Source of the DNA: Bostrychus sinensis
Taxonomy: Eukaryota > Chordata > Actinopteri > Gobiiformes > Eleotridae
Direction: 5' to 3'
Assembly: GCA_020698575.1 (NCBI GenBank)
Contig: CM036241.1
Span: forward strand, 36,439,855 to 36,503,854
DNA length: 64,000 nucleotides
The notes beneath the pieces were generated by a model. The model saw nothing but the letters and a program-made list of their open reading frames with translations, did no database searches and was not told the origin of the DNA. A program made the position numbers and the translations under genes. How positions within the stretch are numbered: the first letter of the stretch is position 1; each line of letters begins with the position of its first letter. Shown here piece by piece: positions 1-11,339 of this stretch.

Positions 1-328
1 CATCTTTGAAGCATACCTATGCACAGAACACAGAAGTTAATAGATAGAAAAACAATACTCTGCAGTATTGTTCAACTCATTAGTAGTCCATCATTGTTTA
101 TTTGACAACCTTATGTAACAGTAATCCAACAGGTTCTACAAAAGCATCAGTCACTTTACTAGCACTACACCCAGTGTTTATGCTTATGTTTGGATCTGTC
201 TGTACCATAAAGATAAGTATCTCAAACAGTGGCAATTTCTGCAGAGACACTATTCGCATTCTTTAAATACACTTTTACTCCTTGTAATACTGACTTTCTG
301 AATTTGATTGTGTTGCCTTGATACATAC

Positions 329-3300
329 TCTTTTTGAGTCATAGGTCTTCAGGTGAATGATATCATGGTCTGAGAAGGCCTGCCATGTTTCACTAAAAAG
401 ATCCCCATAGCCATAGTTACTCTAGGACAAGAGACAAAGAAGAAAAAGTTTATAAAAATGTATACAAAAGAGCATAGATAACAACTGGGCAATAATTACT
501 TTTATTTTACTTTAAGGTTAGCATAAAGCACTCATAATTAAACTTTGGCCCAACCTTTTTGAGATGGGTTGCTGCCATCAAATTATTATATCAGATAACT
601 TTTCATGAAATAGTAAAATATAACAGTTTCAGTTCTTGCACTGTTGTTTATGGTCTACTGTGAATTCATTATAATTTTATGAACTGTGTGAATCAGGTAC
701 ATACTGTGTCCCACATAACGATGTTAACATCTGTGCTGAAGGAGTTGTTAATGTGCTGAGAAATGTACAGGTTGACAAAGTCACAGAAGTGATGATACAT
801 GTTCACACCTGTTAGAAAATAATAACAAATAAATAAAATGACTTGTGATAATTGAAAATAGTTTAACTTTACATATGAGCATCATTAGGCTTATGTAGGT
901 AATCCATCAATGTTGTCTCTTTTACTTACCAGCATCCAGTTTCATAAAGATAGTAGGCTTGTCTATTATCAGGTCACAGTGCTCATCATCAGTGGGTTGA
1001 AAGTTTAGCTCTGTGTATGTCTGTAGCTCAGCATACCTGCAAAAAATTAAACCTTGTAATAAAAAAAACAAACATTTGTTGATATAACCCTTTTACCCAA
1101 GTTTGATATTGTTTTCATAGGGAAAAGATAGCAAGAGGACAATGTGTTCAGTTAATTTACATAGTAATCCAGCTATTATGCATCAGGTTTTGCAGTGTGC
1201 CTTTAAATATAAAGCTGTAGAAGATGCACAGCTTTCCCAAATAATATGGATCTTTTTGAAGTTGATTTTGCACACTCCCCTTATATGTATATATTACAAT
1301 ACTGTAACAAAGGCAATACACTGCATATTTCTATAGAATATAATTTTGTAAAACCTCGCCCGTTAGTACACGACTACATAATATCGATACGGTAGCACCA
1401 AATAAAATAACACAATATATGCATTTTCTGATATTTTCTTACACCCCTACTATTTATTTACTTTATCCTCTATACTCATATTATTGTAATGGCATTCATT
1501 GTGCACAGGAAAGGAGGAATTTCCTCATGCATGTTTTGCTATTTTGTGTATGACATCAGTGCCAAGCTGATGGCCAAAGTTACCCATGGACCGACTGTAT
1601 AGGTGGTATCTTAGGATGTATTAAACAAGTAGACAGTAAAGGAAGAATTTCATTGCATTCCCTGTTGTATGAATGACAATAAAGGCATTTGAATAAAAAT
1701 ATGCTGTGAAGACTTCTTCATTCATTTTCTTCTGCTTTTTCCCGTTAGGGGTCGCAGGTGACTGGAGCCTATCCCAGTAACTTTGGGCCGTACAGGTACA
1801 CCTTGTCGCAGGCCTGACACAGAGACGAACACAGACAGACAACCATTCACTCAGAGCCAATTTAGAGCCACCAATTCAACAGGGGGGAAGCCGGAGTACC
1901 CGGAGAGAACCCACGGTAACACGGGGAGGACATGCACATGCAGTCTCCACCCAGAGATTTCGTGTGACGGTGTGTTGGTCGGCCCAGGGCTCGAACCCAC
2001 AATCTCCTTGCTGGGAGGCGAGAACACTAACCGCTCTGCCACCATGCACCCCTTCTTATTAAAATAAAAATAGTTGCATCACATCTGACATTTGAAATTT
2101 TGTGGTGAGGCAAACACGGAAAATGAATCATTAAGTTAATGTAATACACTATAAACAAACACAACATGTGTGCATCTTGCCTTACCATGATTGTAAGGGG
2201 CTCTTGTGCTCTCCCTCAGCAGCGAGTGCATGCTTGTTCAGTCGACAGCTGCCACCAATCTCACCCCTCTGAATGAAGTCCTCCTTGTATCTGCAGAGTA
2301 AACATGGATGGATTTCACAAAACACGATATCATGTATTACTTTTGCCTACAGAGACTGGGGTCAAATTCAAATGAACTGACCTCTCGTGACCTCGCCGAA
2401 GGTTCCGCAAGTCCAAATAAAGGTTTGTTGCCTTACAGAATCGAGTGTGGCTGCTGCATTTTAATGAAGAATCTCCCTAGAAAAAATGACGTAAATATTT
2501 GTAACTGCCTCTACTGGAATAACTAAATGTTATTAATGAATTGTTAATGGTTACTTGAGAAATGGAGATGTTACAGCTTTTTTCCTGCAGTGTGACATGA
2601 AATTACAGTAAATTAGTAAAATACTAGATCATTAATTTATAAAACAGATGATTCAAATTTTTTTGCGAACAATTGATAATTAGAAGCATAACACAATTAT
2701 TTCTACACAGTAAAGCATACGTGGTCTTGCATTGATTAGGCCTGTGAGTCTTCTGGTAAAAGCTCTCAAACGTGCATGTTCGTGTGTCTTCCTGTTGACT
2801 GCAGGCTTGTGGGAACAAGGGAAGAGAGCTGTAGGAGTTGTATACTCACTGGCTTGATGGCCTTGCACAATGCTTTGAGCTCAGAGAGGCGCTCCTTCAC
2901 ATAGCCAAAATCAGCCTGCTTCCAGAAAACTTCCTGGGCTGCTTCCAGTGTTTGTGCCCTAACAGAGATGACAGATTTAATTTGACTTTACATAGCATTA
3001 GTTCTACATCAAATGATGTTTAAACAAAAAAAATTAAAAATAAAAAAAATACAGTGGTTCCCACTAGAGTCCTGGACTCAGACTCAAGTCCAGTTATTAG
3101 CCACATTTTTGGGACTCATAACTTGACTCAAACATTCAACTGATGATTTGTGACTCGACTAGATGTTCCCACAAGACAAGACAAGACACAAGACTGGGTC
3201 ACAAGTCGATTAATCGGTCAGTGAGGTCCTGGGTGACTGAAGCCACTCTTTACATCAATAATGCTGGTCTAATTTATTACGTGGTAACTTTTATTTTTAG

Positions 3301-4626
3301 TTTTATTTAAGATGGCATAGATGATTTTCAGATAACATCTTACAGCAATCTTGTCTAAATGTCACTTGTTTGTTTAAGACTCTGGTAAGACGTCCTCCCA
3401 CATATCCTTTGGTCGACTGATACCTGATTCACACTGTCTCTGGTATCGTATACTTGCGGACTCCAATTCACAGAAAGTGCGTTGCATGTGCAGGATATAT
3501 CCAAACAACAGCCAGTGGAGTTCACAGGAAAGTAGCGAGTTTAAGCAGAAGTTATGGGTTCACACGATAACAATCATACAGAGAGCTACATGTAAACAAA
3601 AGTCATGTTTGCTCAGTAACTTCTGTGCTTCTACCATGGGTAACCATGCTACGTTTAAAAAAATATTTCTTTTTACTCACGTTTAATGGTGTCTGATCTT
3701 GTTTGTCACCCCATGTCCCCAGTTAGGCTGTAATGTTTACACAGCAATGTGAACGATGCGTTTTTATTTTGAAATTTACCAGATGGTCTTCACTGGTCCT
3801 GGGTTTGACTTCCTGTCTCATGCTCTGTTCAACTTTATGCATGAGTGTCCCAGCATTCGTCAAAAATAGACGTGATATGTATTTTTGCCGGAGCACAAAC
3901 ATGGACACATACTGCGATGCCGCCGGTGTGAACTCACACATTGATTTGAATGGATGTCTATTTGTTACAGAGGTCGTACAGGACACGTAACACACACGCA
4001 ACGTATTCAGTGTGAATTGGGCGTAACAATTTCTTTGTCGACTACAGCCCTACAATTTTCACCTTCATGATAATCTTATGGCCTTGTGAGATCACAAGAT
4101 CTTGTCACAGCCTCATTGGTTACAAATGAGTTACAATTCATTACCATCCTGAATCCGCTTTGGTACAAACAGGATAGCCAAAGCATTTCTTTGGATCGCA
4201 GCTCTTTTCATAACCCCAACAGGCTGATTTGTCCTCTAAAGCATCCTGAAAACAAGTTGAAAAACAAGATTTCAAATTACAGAAATTACTTTTCTACATT
4301 TAATCTGAGGAACCATGACTTGCTAAGTCGCTATACAGACAAGCTTTCCAAATAAGGACAAAAAATAGTGCTTCTAAGATTCAAATGCTACCATTATTAG
4401 AGAGGCTGAGTGCACTTCTTACTTTGAAAGGGCAAAGTGGGTCCTTGCGGCACAGCTTGGCAACCCTCTTGTTGTTGTTGAGGAAGTAGGGTATGTGCTC
4501 AGGCGGCAGGGAAATCCTGCTGTAGTCAAGCTGTGGTGCTGCTTGTATGTGGTTCTTGTCCTTTGTCCCCTCAGACGAAAGCACAATGAAGGAAGAAACT
4601 ATTCCCAGTGCAATCGAGAGCCGCAT
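329..4626 (-). CDS. eogt: EGF-domain-specific O-GlcNAc transferase, 5' part of gene (3' end outside window)
   Basis: ER-lumen glycosyltransferase (GT61 family) that adds O-linked GlcNAc to EGF repeats of Notch and matrix proteins. Coding exons in order: 4423-4626, 4145-4245, 2850-2958, 2382-2476, 2186-2290, 930-1036, 705-808, 329-421; all have AG/GT borders and the phases join, giving 306 codons (family about 527). The start ATG at 4626 is followed by a hydrophobic signal segment. Recognisable stretches are [15 protein letters not shown] (exon 1), CWGYEKSC (exon 2), [10 protein letters not shown] (exon 3), NMYHHFCDF (exon 7) and [13 protein letters not shown] (exon 8). Exon 8 carries the DxD-type motif as D-H-D (about residues 293-295), where mammals have D-Y-D. 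The rest of the catalytic domain and the ER-retention end lie left of position 1. Identity is secure; exon ends are by eye. Confidence 0.93.
1716..2050 (-). repeat. tRNA-derived SINE in eogt intron
   Basis: Read on the minus strand from 2050, a tRNA-like head has an A-box-like TGGCAGAGCGG and a B box GGTTCGAGCCC (about 1986-1997). It is followed by the body common in fish SINEs (GTTTGCATGT-type region, GGGTACTCCGGCTTCCCCC) and a 3' end with GGATAGGCTCCAGT and an AATGAATGAA tail. It lies between the eogt exons ending at 2186 and starting at 1036. Family name not assigned. Confidence 0.8.
3055..3220. repeat. degenerate GACTC-rich repeat
   Basis: A short stretch repeats forms of GACTCA/AAGTCC (for example CTGGACTCAGACTCAAGTCC) in an eogt intron. 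It resembles dispersed fish repeats of this composition, but no ends or target duplication were found. Confidence 0.35.
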
Positions 4627-4908
4627 AGTCAGACATAGACCTACATGTGAGACAGCCACTCCTTCTTCACTGAAATAAAATAAAGACATTTACACAGATT
4701 CAGTCCTACATTGTTTGCTATATCTTGTTATACAAGTATGTGAGCAGAAGAAATGCATGCTCCTACAGGAAGTATTTTGACAGTTTCCGACTGTTGTGTG
4801 AGCAAGGAAAATGAGATAGCCATGAGGGGACACACTGTTATTTATAGAAACAGATGTGTGAAAAGAAAAGAGCATTTTTATTCAAACTTCTTGTCATTAG
4901 AAGTTCTT

Positions 4909-5418
4909 AAAGGTCTCATATTGTACTTTTTTCAGGCTTTTTGAAATACTTTTGAACACCTTTGCATTATAGTATTTCATGTTTTAAAATTTAAAATAAT
5001 GTGTGTAGAAAATGTCTTCTTTTGGGGAGCTGTTACTTTGACTTTGCAGAGAATGCTTGGATTAGGTGCCTGTCGCCCTCCGCTGGCAACAGTGGGGACT
5101 GTAGAGTATAAAATGGCTATTTAGCACAGCTATTTGGCAAAATTATGCTTAACAGATTGACTGCTTTGTAGCGACGTAAATTTAAGTGCTGAAATTATCA
5201 GAATGAGACCAGTGACAGTGTATGAGCTTCAGAAACGTGCAGGAGCACTTCCTGGTTTCATGTGTCTATAGAGCTGTGAGACCGAGCATTTTCAGCTTTA
5301 GAGAAGGGGACAGACTCAGCATACAGGATTATTCAAACAAGCATGAATTAAACATGCAAACATTATAACATGGTTTAAAGCTCAAAAACATATATTGAGC
5401 ATAATAGGGGACCTTTAA
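4909..5418. repeat. MITE-like element with AAAGGTC termini, intact copy
   Basis: Starts AAAGGTCTCATATTGTAC and ends ATAGGGGACCTTT, so the ends are imperfect inverted repeats of AAAGGTC. Its body (CAGGCTTTTTGAAATA, TTTTGGGGAGCTGTTACTTT, GATTAGGTGCCTGTC) matches the split copy at 23840-25573. It lies just upstream of the eogt first coding exon. About 510 bases, no coding capacity. Confidence 0.7.
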
Positions 5419-5469
5419 AAAATACTCAAAGCTTTGGATTATGTATGGCTGCTAATAAGCCAGTAAAAA

Positions 5470-5520
5470 CACACTCTTATACAACAATAGATTAATTAAA
5501 TAAATAAATAAATAAATAAG
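5470..5520. repeat. AAAT-type microsatellite
   Basis: Run of TAAATAAATAAATAAATAAATAA in the eogt 5' region. Nothing else recognisable between 5420 and 5820. Confidence 0.8.
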
Positions 5521-5824
5521 AATTAATTTTGTCCAGAATGCAACTCTGAAACTTAGCAATATCCAGTAGGCCACATGCACCTCATAATGTGTACATGGTA
5601 TATAGTCTTTACAGTATTGCTTCTGTCTGCTTCTCCAAACTGGAGGCAGGAATACCAAAAAGGTACACGTTTCTGTCATGTATTAATATGCGATTTCTCT
5701 CCTGTTTGTACAATTGTTTAAGCACAGAAATCTGCAGAAACCTTAGGAAACCTCTTAATGATTTGATGATTATTTCAAGTGTAAGAATCAATTGTGTCAA
5801 CGCAGCGTTTGGCTCTCAAAGACT

Positions 5825-6075
5825 AAAATAAACCTAAATCAGGACAAACCCAGGACAATAGCGAGGGATGGGACGCTAAAAAAAGGACAAAACAGGGACT
5901 AAACTAGGTTTAACTAGGTCTAAACCAGGTTTAAACCAGGTTTAAAACCATGATTCAGCCAGGAAAAAACTGGTCTAAAACCAGAACTAAACCAGATCTA
6001 AACCAAGACTAAACCAGGACTATATCAGGTCCTGGGGGTACACAAAACCAAAAAGGTTGGAGACCATTGACTTAA
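5825..6075 (+). repeat. degenerate tandem repeat of ACTAAACCAGG units
   Basis: At least a dozen imperfect units of the form (GG)ACTAAACCAGG, ending in GGTTGGAGACCATTGAC. A second array of the same unit in the opposite orientation lies at 27260-27565, also next to a phrase about a 'GGGTAC' border. Both probably belong to one dispersed fish repeat family. Confidence 0.7.
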
Positions 6076-6392
6076 CGTACAGCAATTGATGGAGATATAT
6101 CACGAAAGGGAGAGACGCAGGATACATCCATTGATAGTTAGAACCATTAAATTAATTATTCAACTTATGAGTTTCAAATAGAAATCTTGGAGTGTGTAAA
6201 AGTAATAAAGTGGAACTGACGCGTTCCATCCTTTGTAGATAAAATGTTAATGTGACGGCTTCTGTAAAACCCGAAATCATAAATAACGCCGCCAAGTATA
6301 CTCGCACAGCGAACCATCAAAGCATATCTTGACAATACCTCGCTAAGAAGGTCTAAAATAACTTTTTATGAGATAAAATTTGACGCTTTTAC

Positions 6393-6500
6393 CTGCATGC
6401 ATTCGGTGCTCCTCTGGGTCAGCTCCAGATTGAAGCGGCGATGGAGCCGGCGGTCGCCATGACACCAACTGGGTTGCCAGATTGGACTGACAGCTTCCAG
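6393..6500 (-). other. possible 5' untranslated exon of eogt
   Basis: On the minus strand a GC-richer stretch ends in GCATGCAG followed by GTAAAA, a usable donor at 6392, upstream of the eogt start exon whose acceptor is at 4671/4672. Distance and orientation fit a first noncoding exon. Its 5' end cannot be seen and there is no direct evidence of transcription. Confidence 0.3.
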
Positions 6501-7163
6501 CCCATATAGAATTTAAAACCCGCTGGAACAAAAAATAAAATAAAATAAAATAAAAATAAAATGAATAAGTAAAAAAATAAACATTCTAAATGTTAAAATA
6601 GTTATACGTAAGAAAGAACACAAAACGTAATAGCAGCACTGAAAAAGTAAACCAAACAGGTTCTCCACAAAGAGTGTGACTAGACAACCAAAGCCTTCCT
6701 GGTCAGGGCATCATAGAAACCACAAAAAAGTATTAGATACCAACATGAAATGTGAACAACCAAACGTATTTTAAAAGAAATGAACTGATGATGTGAGTGG
6801 GAAGGCACAAAAGATTATTGAAATGTGTTTTTCTACATTGTTTGCAATAACTTTACAACTATTTAGTTGGTATCTTCTCCAGAATATTTTCTAAAAACGT
6901 GCCAAAAGCAGCCAAATTTCGTAAACCAGCCCAATGCATTTTTTTCCAACCTAATGTATTCCAAAGAAGCCCAACTGAGAGGAAACCATCCCAATCTGGC
7001 AACACTAGACACCAGAAACATTCACCGATGTGACATCCAGCAGAGGGCGCTGTACACTGACTGTCCAATACAACGCTTTGTTCACTCCCTGAAGCCCAAT
7101 TTATTTTGTCCATATTCTGAATAGAGGTGGGTAGAGCCAAAATTTGTACTCAAGTGAGAGTAT

Positions 7164-7290
7164 TATCCTCCTGGGACCCAGAAGAAAAAAAAAGTTTTAA
7201 TATTTTGATTTCTTTGACATAATTTAAGTCTAAGGGTTGCAAGAAACATGTTACTCCAACTTTTTTTTTTCAAATGTGTTTATTTTTATC
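7164..7290 (+). repeat. truncated copy of the TIR element at 14500
   Basis: About 125 bases, starting TATCCTCCTGGGACCCAG and running to the poly-T/GTTTATTTTT stretch, nearly identical to the first 125 bases of the element at 14500-15329. The remainder is missing. The rest of 6500-8280 shows no gene and no repeat I can name. Confidence 0.75.
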
Positions 7291-8249
7291 CATCTAACTT
7301 CACCGCGGTCAGTAACCTTCTAATGACAGCCAATTACCCTGATTATCCTCAATGTGGAAGAAGGACCAGATAACTTTATCCATCCAGTGCTGCAAAAAGA
7401 GAGATTTTCCATTAGAAAGCACATATCTGTTATTCCAAACTATGGTCTGATGTGGAGTAAAATTGTGATTGTACATAAGTTTCCAGCAGAGTAGAACCTG
7501 CTTGTGAAAGGATGACAACTTAACTGGCAGTTTTTCTACACTAACATCACATATAAGGACAAAGTCCTTTTTTTTTTCCAAATAACCCCCTAAAGACAAA
7601 TCCAAACACTGTTCTTATCTACAAAGAAAGATTTTAACCATTTTATCGTTAAGACAACATTTAGACATTTAAAATCAATCTCTTGTAGGCCACCTTCTGT
7701 ATATTCTTTTACAATTTCAGGTTTTTAAAAATAGTGAACAAAATTTTTCCACATGTAATTCGAATTTAGTTGGTTGATTATTTTAATATTTTTATCTGGT
7801 ATAGCCATAAAATAGGCTGGGTAAATACATCTCGCTAATGATTCAGTTTTAGTTAGGAGGGTAAGCTAATGCTGTTAGCTTCTTTCAATGCCAATGTTAA
7901 CCCTGCAGTCAGCTCAGTCACTTGTCTCTCTACAGGCTGCTTTATGACACTATTGGCTTCTGGTCAATGTTTTTTGTATGATTTATGTTGTTTATTATCA
8001 AAAGCAGTTATGTAGTGTATTTTCTGTGTTTGTTACAGTTTTATAAAGTGACAAGTGGAGTTCAGTAAAGACAACAAAGATTTGGTCCCAGTTTCCTGTG
8101 TTGCTGGAGCCGTTTATGTTTAGCTACATCGGCTCGGTCCATCCACTCAGCTGAGGGCAGGAGATGTAGGCTTAAGTTTAACTTAACCAACAGTCTACAA
8201 ATAATGTAGGCATTGAAGACAAATCCAAAACATGTGTCCACAGTGTAGC

Positions 8250-8362
8250 GCGGGCGCTCACGTACGTGCGTGGGTGCCATAGCAACAGATCAGGTGAAGG
8301 CTATATAAGGCGCTGTACCCTGAATTCTTCACTTTTCACTTGGATTTACGAGTGCGAGACTA
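8250..8362 (+). promoter_or_regulatory. TATA promoter and noncoding first exon of the acidic gene
   Basis: A clear TATA box (CTATATAAGG, 8301-8310) sits about 30 bases before a likely start near 8330. Upstream is CACGTACGTGCGTGGG, and GCCATAGCAAC, which resembles half of an RFX-type X box. A donor TA/GTGAGT at 8362/8363 closes the first exon. Binding of any factor is inference. Confidence 0.55.
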
Positions 8363-8485
8363 GTGAGTGACCTTCATAAGGATTTCTCCCAAAAACACAT
8401 TAATATAGCCTACCGTTGGTAAAATAAATGTCTTTATTATCTAATATATGATAAACATATGTTTCAGAACTGCTGAAAACTGAAC

Positions 8486-9852
8486 ATGGACCCCCCCTTT
8501 GACCTCCCGGTCATCCACGAGTGGGATTTCTTCGCTGGAGGTAAATAAACTCATTAAAAGTGCATTAGAGTTAGAGTTTTGCGTCTTTCTTAAAGAGTAA
8601 TAGCCTAATCTTAACGGGCCAGTTTAAGAAAATCCTAGATTTGCTACATATCGACTTCACTCGACCAAATTTCCATCGGTTATGATTATGATTGATTAAA
8701 AATGTGCTAAAGTTGTGGGTTTGGGTGCAAAGTTTAATTTTAATACGAAATGTAGTGGAAAACTCTGGAGTTTATGTTTCTGAGCGTCAAATTGAACCAA
8801 TATTTCAGGTCATTTTTAGAAACAAAGATGGCGCCCGAGCTAACATTCTAAAGTAGAATGTTTATGATTAAAACGTCCATTTTCTGGTTAGCTGTGCTTT
8901 AGTTCAGGTCTCAGGTGTGTACTGTAGGATCAGTGCACTCCCACTGAACACAGCCACTACTGTGTGTAGGCCTACTATGGGCCATAATACTGACACTATG
9001 ACTCATATCCATACTTTTGTAGTAGGCTACTGTATTGTCTGTATATTACACATGAAACGTTATAGGCTACATATGATTCAGAGACACAATTTTGACACTG
9101 ACCACTTTTTAAATAAAGTTAGCCACACTGTTTCATTTGGGGTGAGCCCTATGGTCCCCAGTACCTATGTTCCCGGGTCTATGGAAACTAGGGAACATAG
9201 GTACACACTCTTTTCATTTGTATCAAATGTGAACAGATGATGTGTTTCCTGTCTTGTTATAATAAAGACTATATTCTGATGTTGTACACAGAGGCCCCTG
9301 ACCCCCTGGACCTCGGTCCGCCTGTCGAGCTCCTGCTCCAGGCTCTTCGTGGGGAAGTGGACCTCCCAGACTACTACATGGAGGAGGACGAGGTAGGTAA
9401 TCCCGTCTTCTTCCGTCGCGTCCTTTCTCCCGCGCCGTCTGATGAAGAGGACGAGGAGGAGCAGGACGAAGACTGGGGAGAGGAGGAGGAGGACTCTGGC
9501 TACGGGAGTCTCTCTGAAGAGGAGCAGGAGGAGGAGGATGAGGACCAGCTCAGGAGGATCTACGAAGAGGTGTTTGGCTCTTCTTTGTCAGACCTCTCAG
9601 AGCTGGCCCCGCCTCCAACCCCGCCTCCTGCTCCCAGTCCTGCTCCCGCCTCCCCCGCCCTTGGTGGATCCAAGCGCCCCAGGGACGAAGACGGCGACGA
9701 GGAGGAGGACCCCAGCTCCAAGAGGCCACGCTGGAGCCACCCCGAAGACAGCCCAGAGGAGCCGGCCCCGTCCACCTCTGCCTGGGACGTCCGGAGGCTT
9801 CCTGCGCTTCTTCCGCCCCTCCCAGGACCCAGACGACTCGGACGACGAGTGA
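8486..9852 (+). CDS. unrecognised acidic, two-exon coding gene with apparent frame change near its 3' end
   Basis: Exon 2 is 8468-8540 (acceptor TTTCAG) with ATG at 8486 and donor at 8541; exon 3 starts at 9292 after CACAG. The join gives MDPPFDLPVIHEW then FFAG, then EAPDPLDLGPPVELLLQAL. The protein, about 200 residues, has long Glu/Asp runs, a DSGYGS sequence (about residue 86) that fits the beta-TrCP phosphodegron pattern DSGxxS, a Pro-rich segment, and two SKRPR/KRPR basic clusters that could be nuclear signals. Up to about 9780 the acidic reading is in the frame of 9294. After that this frame turns Arg-rich and runs on to 10112, while the +1 frame gives FLRFFRPSQDPDDSDDE and stops at 9852, matching the acidic style. 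It is therefore a sequence error, a polymorphic lesion or a real frameshift. I know no family for it. The gene is opposite in strand to eogt and tmf1. Confidence 0.5.
9161..9204. repeat. perfect 14-base inverted repeat (hairpin)
   Basis: GTACCTATGTTCCC at 9161-9174 and its exact complement GGGAACATAGGTAC at 9191-9204, separated by 16 bases, in the intron of the acidic gene. It could be the core of a small foldback element; no target duplication seen. Confidence 0.75.
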
Positions 9853-10284
9853 CTTCAGCACGGACACCTGCTGAGAAGTCTCTGAAGGTGGATTTTTGGC
9901 TGCGTCGTCAGCATTTTCCACCTAAAAGCAGAGCCCAGTTTGATCATGTGCATATGATAGTTTTTCTATTGAGCACATGCATCTGGGAGGCTTCTGCTCA
10001 CATCTTCAGAGATGTCGCCGAATTTATCCAGCGCTCTGGGTCTTTCAACTTCACACGCTCTCCTTCAGGGGATGGAGCGAGTGTTTTTTTATTCATTATT
10101 AATATATTTTAAATTGCATGCGTTTAAAAAAAAAAACAAGGTAAAGGCAAGGAATATTATGTATGATTTTATTTAACACTCATTCATGTTGACAGCGAAA
10201 GTGTATTATAAATTTAGACAAATTACTAATTTTTTTAAGAATTAGGTTTAATCTGACTTCTAAAACAGTAGAGTTACTTTTCCA

Positions 10285-10830
10285 GGACGTCCTGCATAGT
10301 ACGCCTTGCACTGAATCCTTTACTCTGGGCATAGGAGGTTGGTGACAGGTGTGGAGGTAGAGGGGGCCGCCTACTGACCGGAGGGTTGGTGGAGGGGCCC
10401 CCGCTCCTTTACCAAATAGTAAAGGAATATTATGTAGGTATTTAGTCAGTCTAAAATTTGCAATAGATATTTATATCTGTACAATTGGTTAAATATTTTT
10501 ACAAAGAGAGGTATTTGATAAATGTAATTCTTTTGTAAATTCTAATTAGATTGTTCAAATCCGACCCAAATACCCACATAGTACGCCTTAAACCTTTTTT
10601 CTCCTCCCCTATGGGGGAATGTACATAGTTATTTAGAGTTATAAGGTCAGGAGATTTGGGCTCACCTACTGACCGGAGGGTAGGTGGTAACCCTACACGT
10701 TACATAGTGATTTGTTAGTAAGTTATATGTGGTAAGCTGTGTTTTAAGGGTGCTAACAGGTCCAGAGGAAGTGGGGGTTGTCCTCTAACCGGAGGGTTGG
10801 TGGAGGATCCCTGCTCTTTCTCTCATGGCA
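10285..10830 (+). repeat. three copies of a tRNA/SINE-like motif
   Basis: The phrase ACCGGAGGGTTGGTGGA (middle copy GGGTAGGTGGT) occurs at about 10377, 10670 and 10784, each after CTACTG or CTCTA and each followed by a C-rich end such as CCCCCGCTCC or ATCCCTGCTC. This resembles the anticodon-to-T-arm part of fish tRNA-derived SINEs with the TTCGA of the B box lost. The first two copies also share CATAGTACGCCTT about 100 bases upstream. Probably decayed SINEs or a local triplication. Confidence 0.45.
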
Positions 10831-11339
10831 TTTTTTATTAGGAAAAGATATACAATAACATATATGAATTTCATTAATGTTTAACAAAACAAAGACAGCA
10901 AATCTAGACATGGCAACACATTTCCACATAGTTCATTTAAAAAAGACATAAAAAGTGCCACTGCTCTTAAAAGTTCAGGGAGTTGTCCATTAAATGGAAA
11001 ACATGGGGCCCAATTCTTCAAAGCAACGCCCTTGTGTTTCTGTTGTCAAAGAGAAAGGTAAGAAATGTTCTCACATTCATTCTGTTACTGTTGCCTTTCA
11101 CCTGTAGTCTCACTCCTGTTATGTCTTTTATTGTGAAAGATTGAGGGCCGTGACTGACAGAGAAGGTGTTGAGTGAAATCAGCAGTGTTTGAAAGTTTAA
11201 GTATTTCTCCAGGGCTGTCCTGATCTGTGGATGATCTCATCAGTAGTATCAGTTTGAGAAGTAGGTCTCATATACAAATAAATGACTTTTTAATCAAAGG
11301 TATTCTGTATTTTGCAAATAATATCTCCATTTATAGAAT

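Noticed and set aside
9550..9921. Minus-strand open frame opposite the acidic gene
   Set aside because: It is the complement of Glu/Asp and Pro-rich codons, which naturally lacks stops. No splice or start context.
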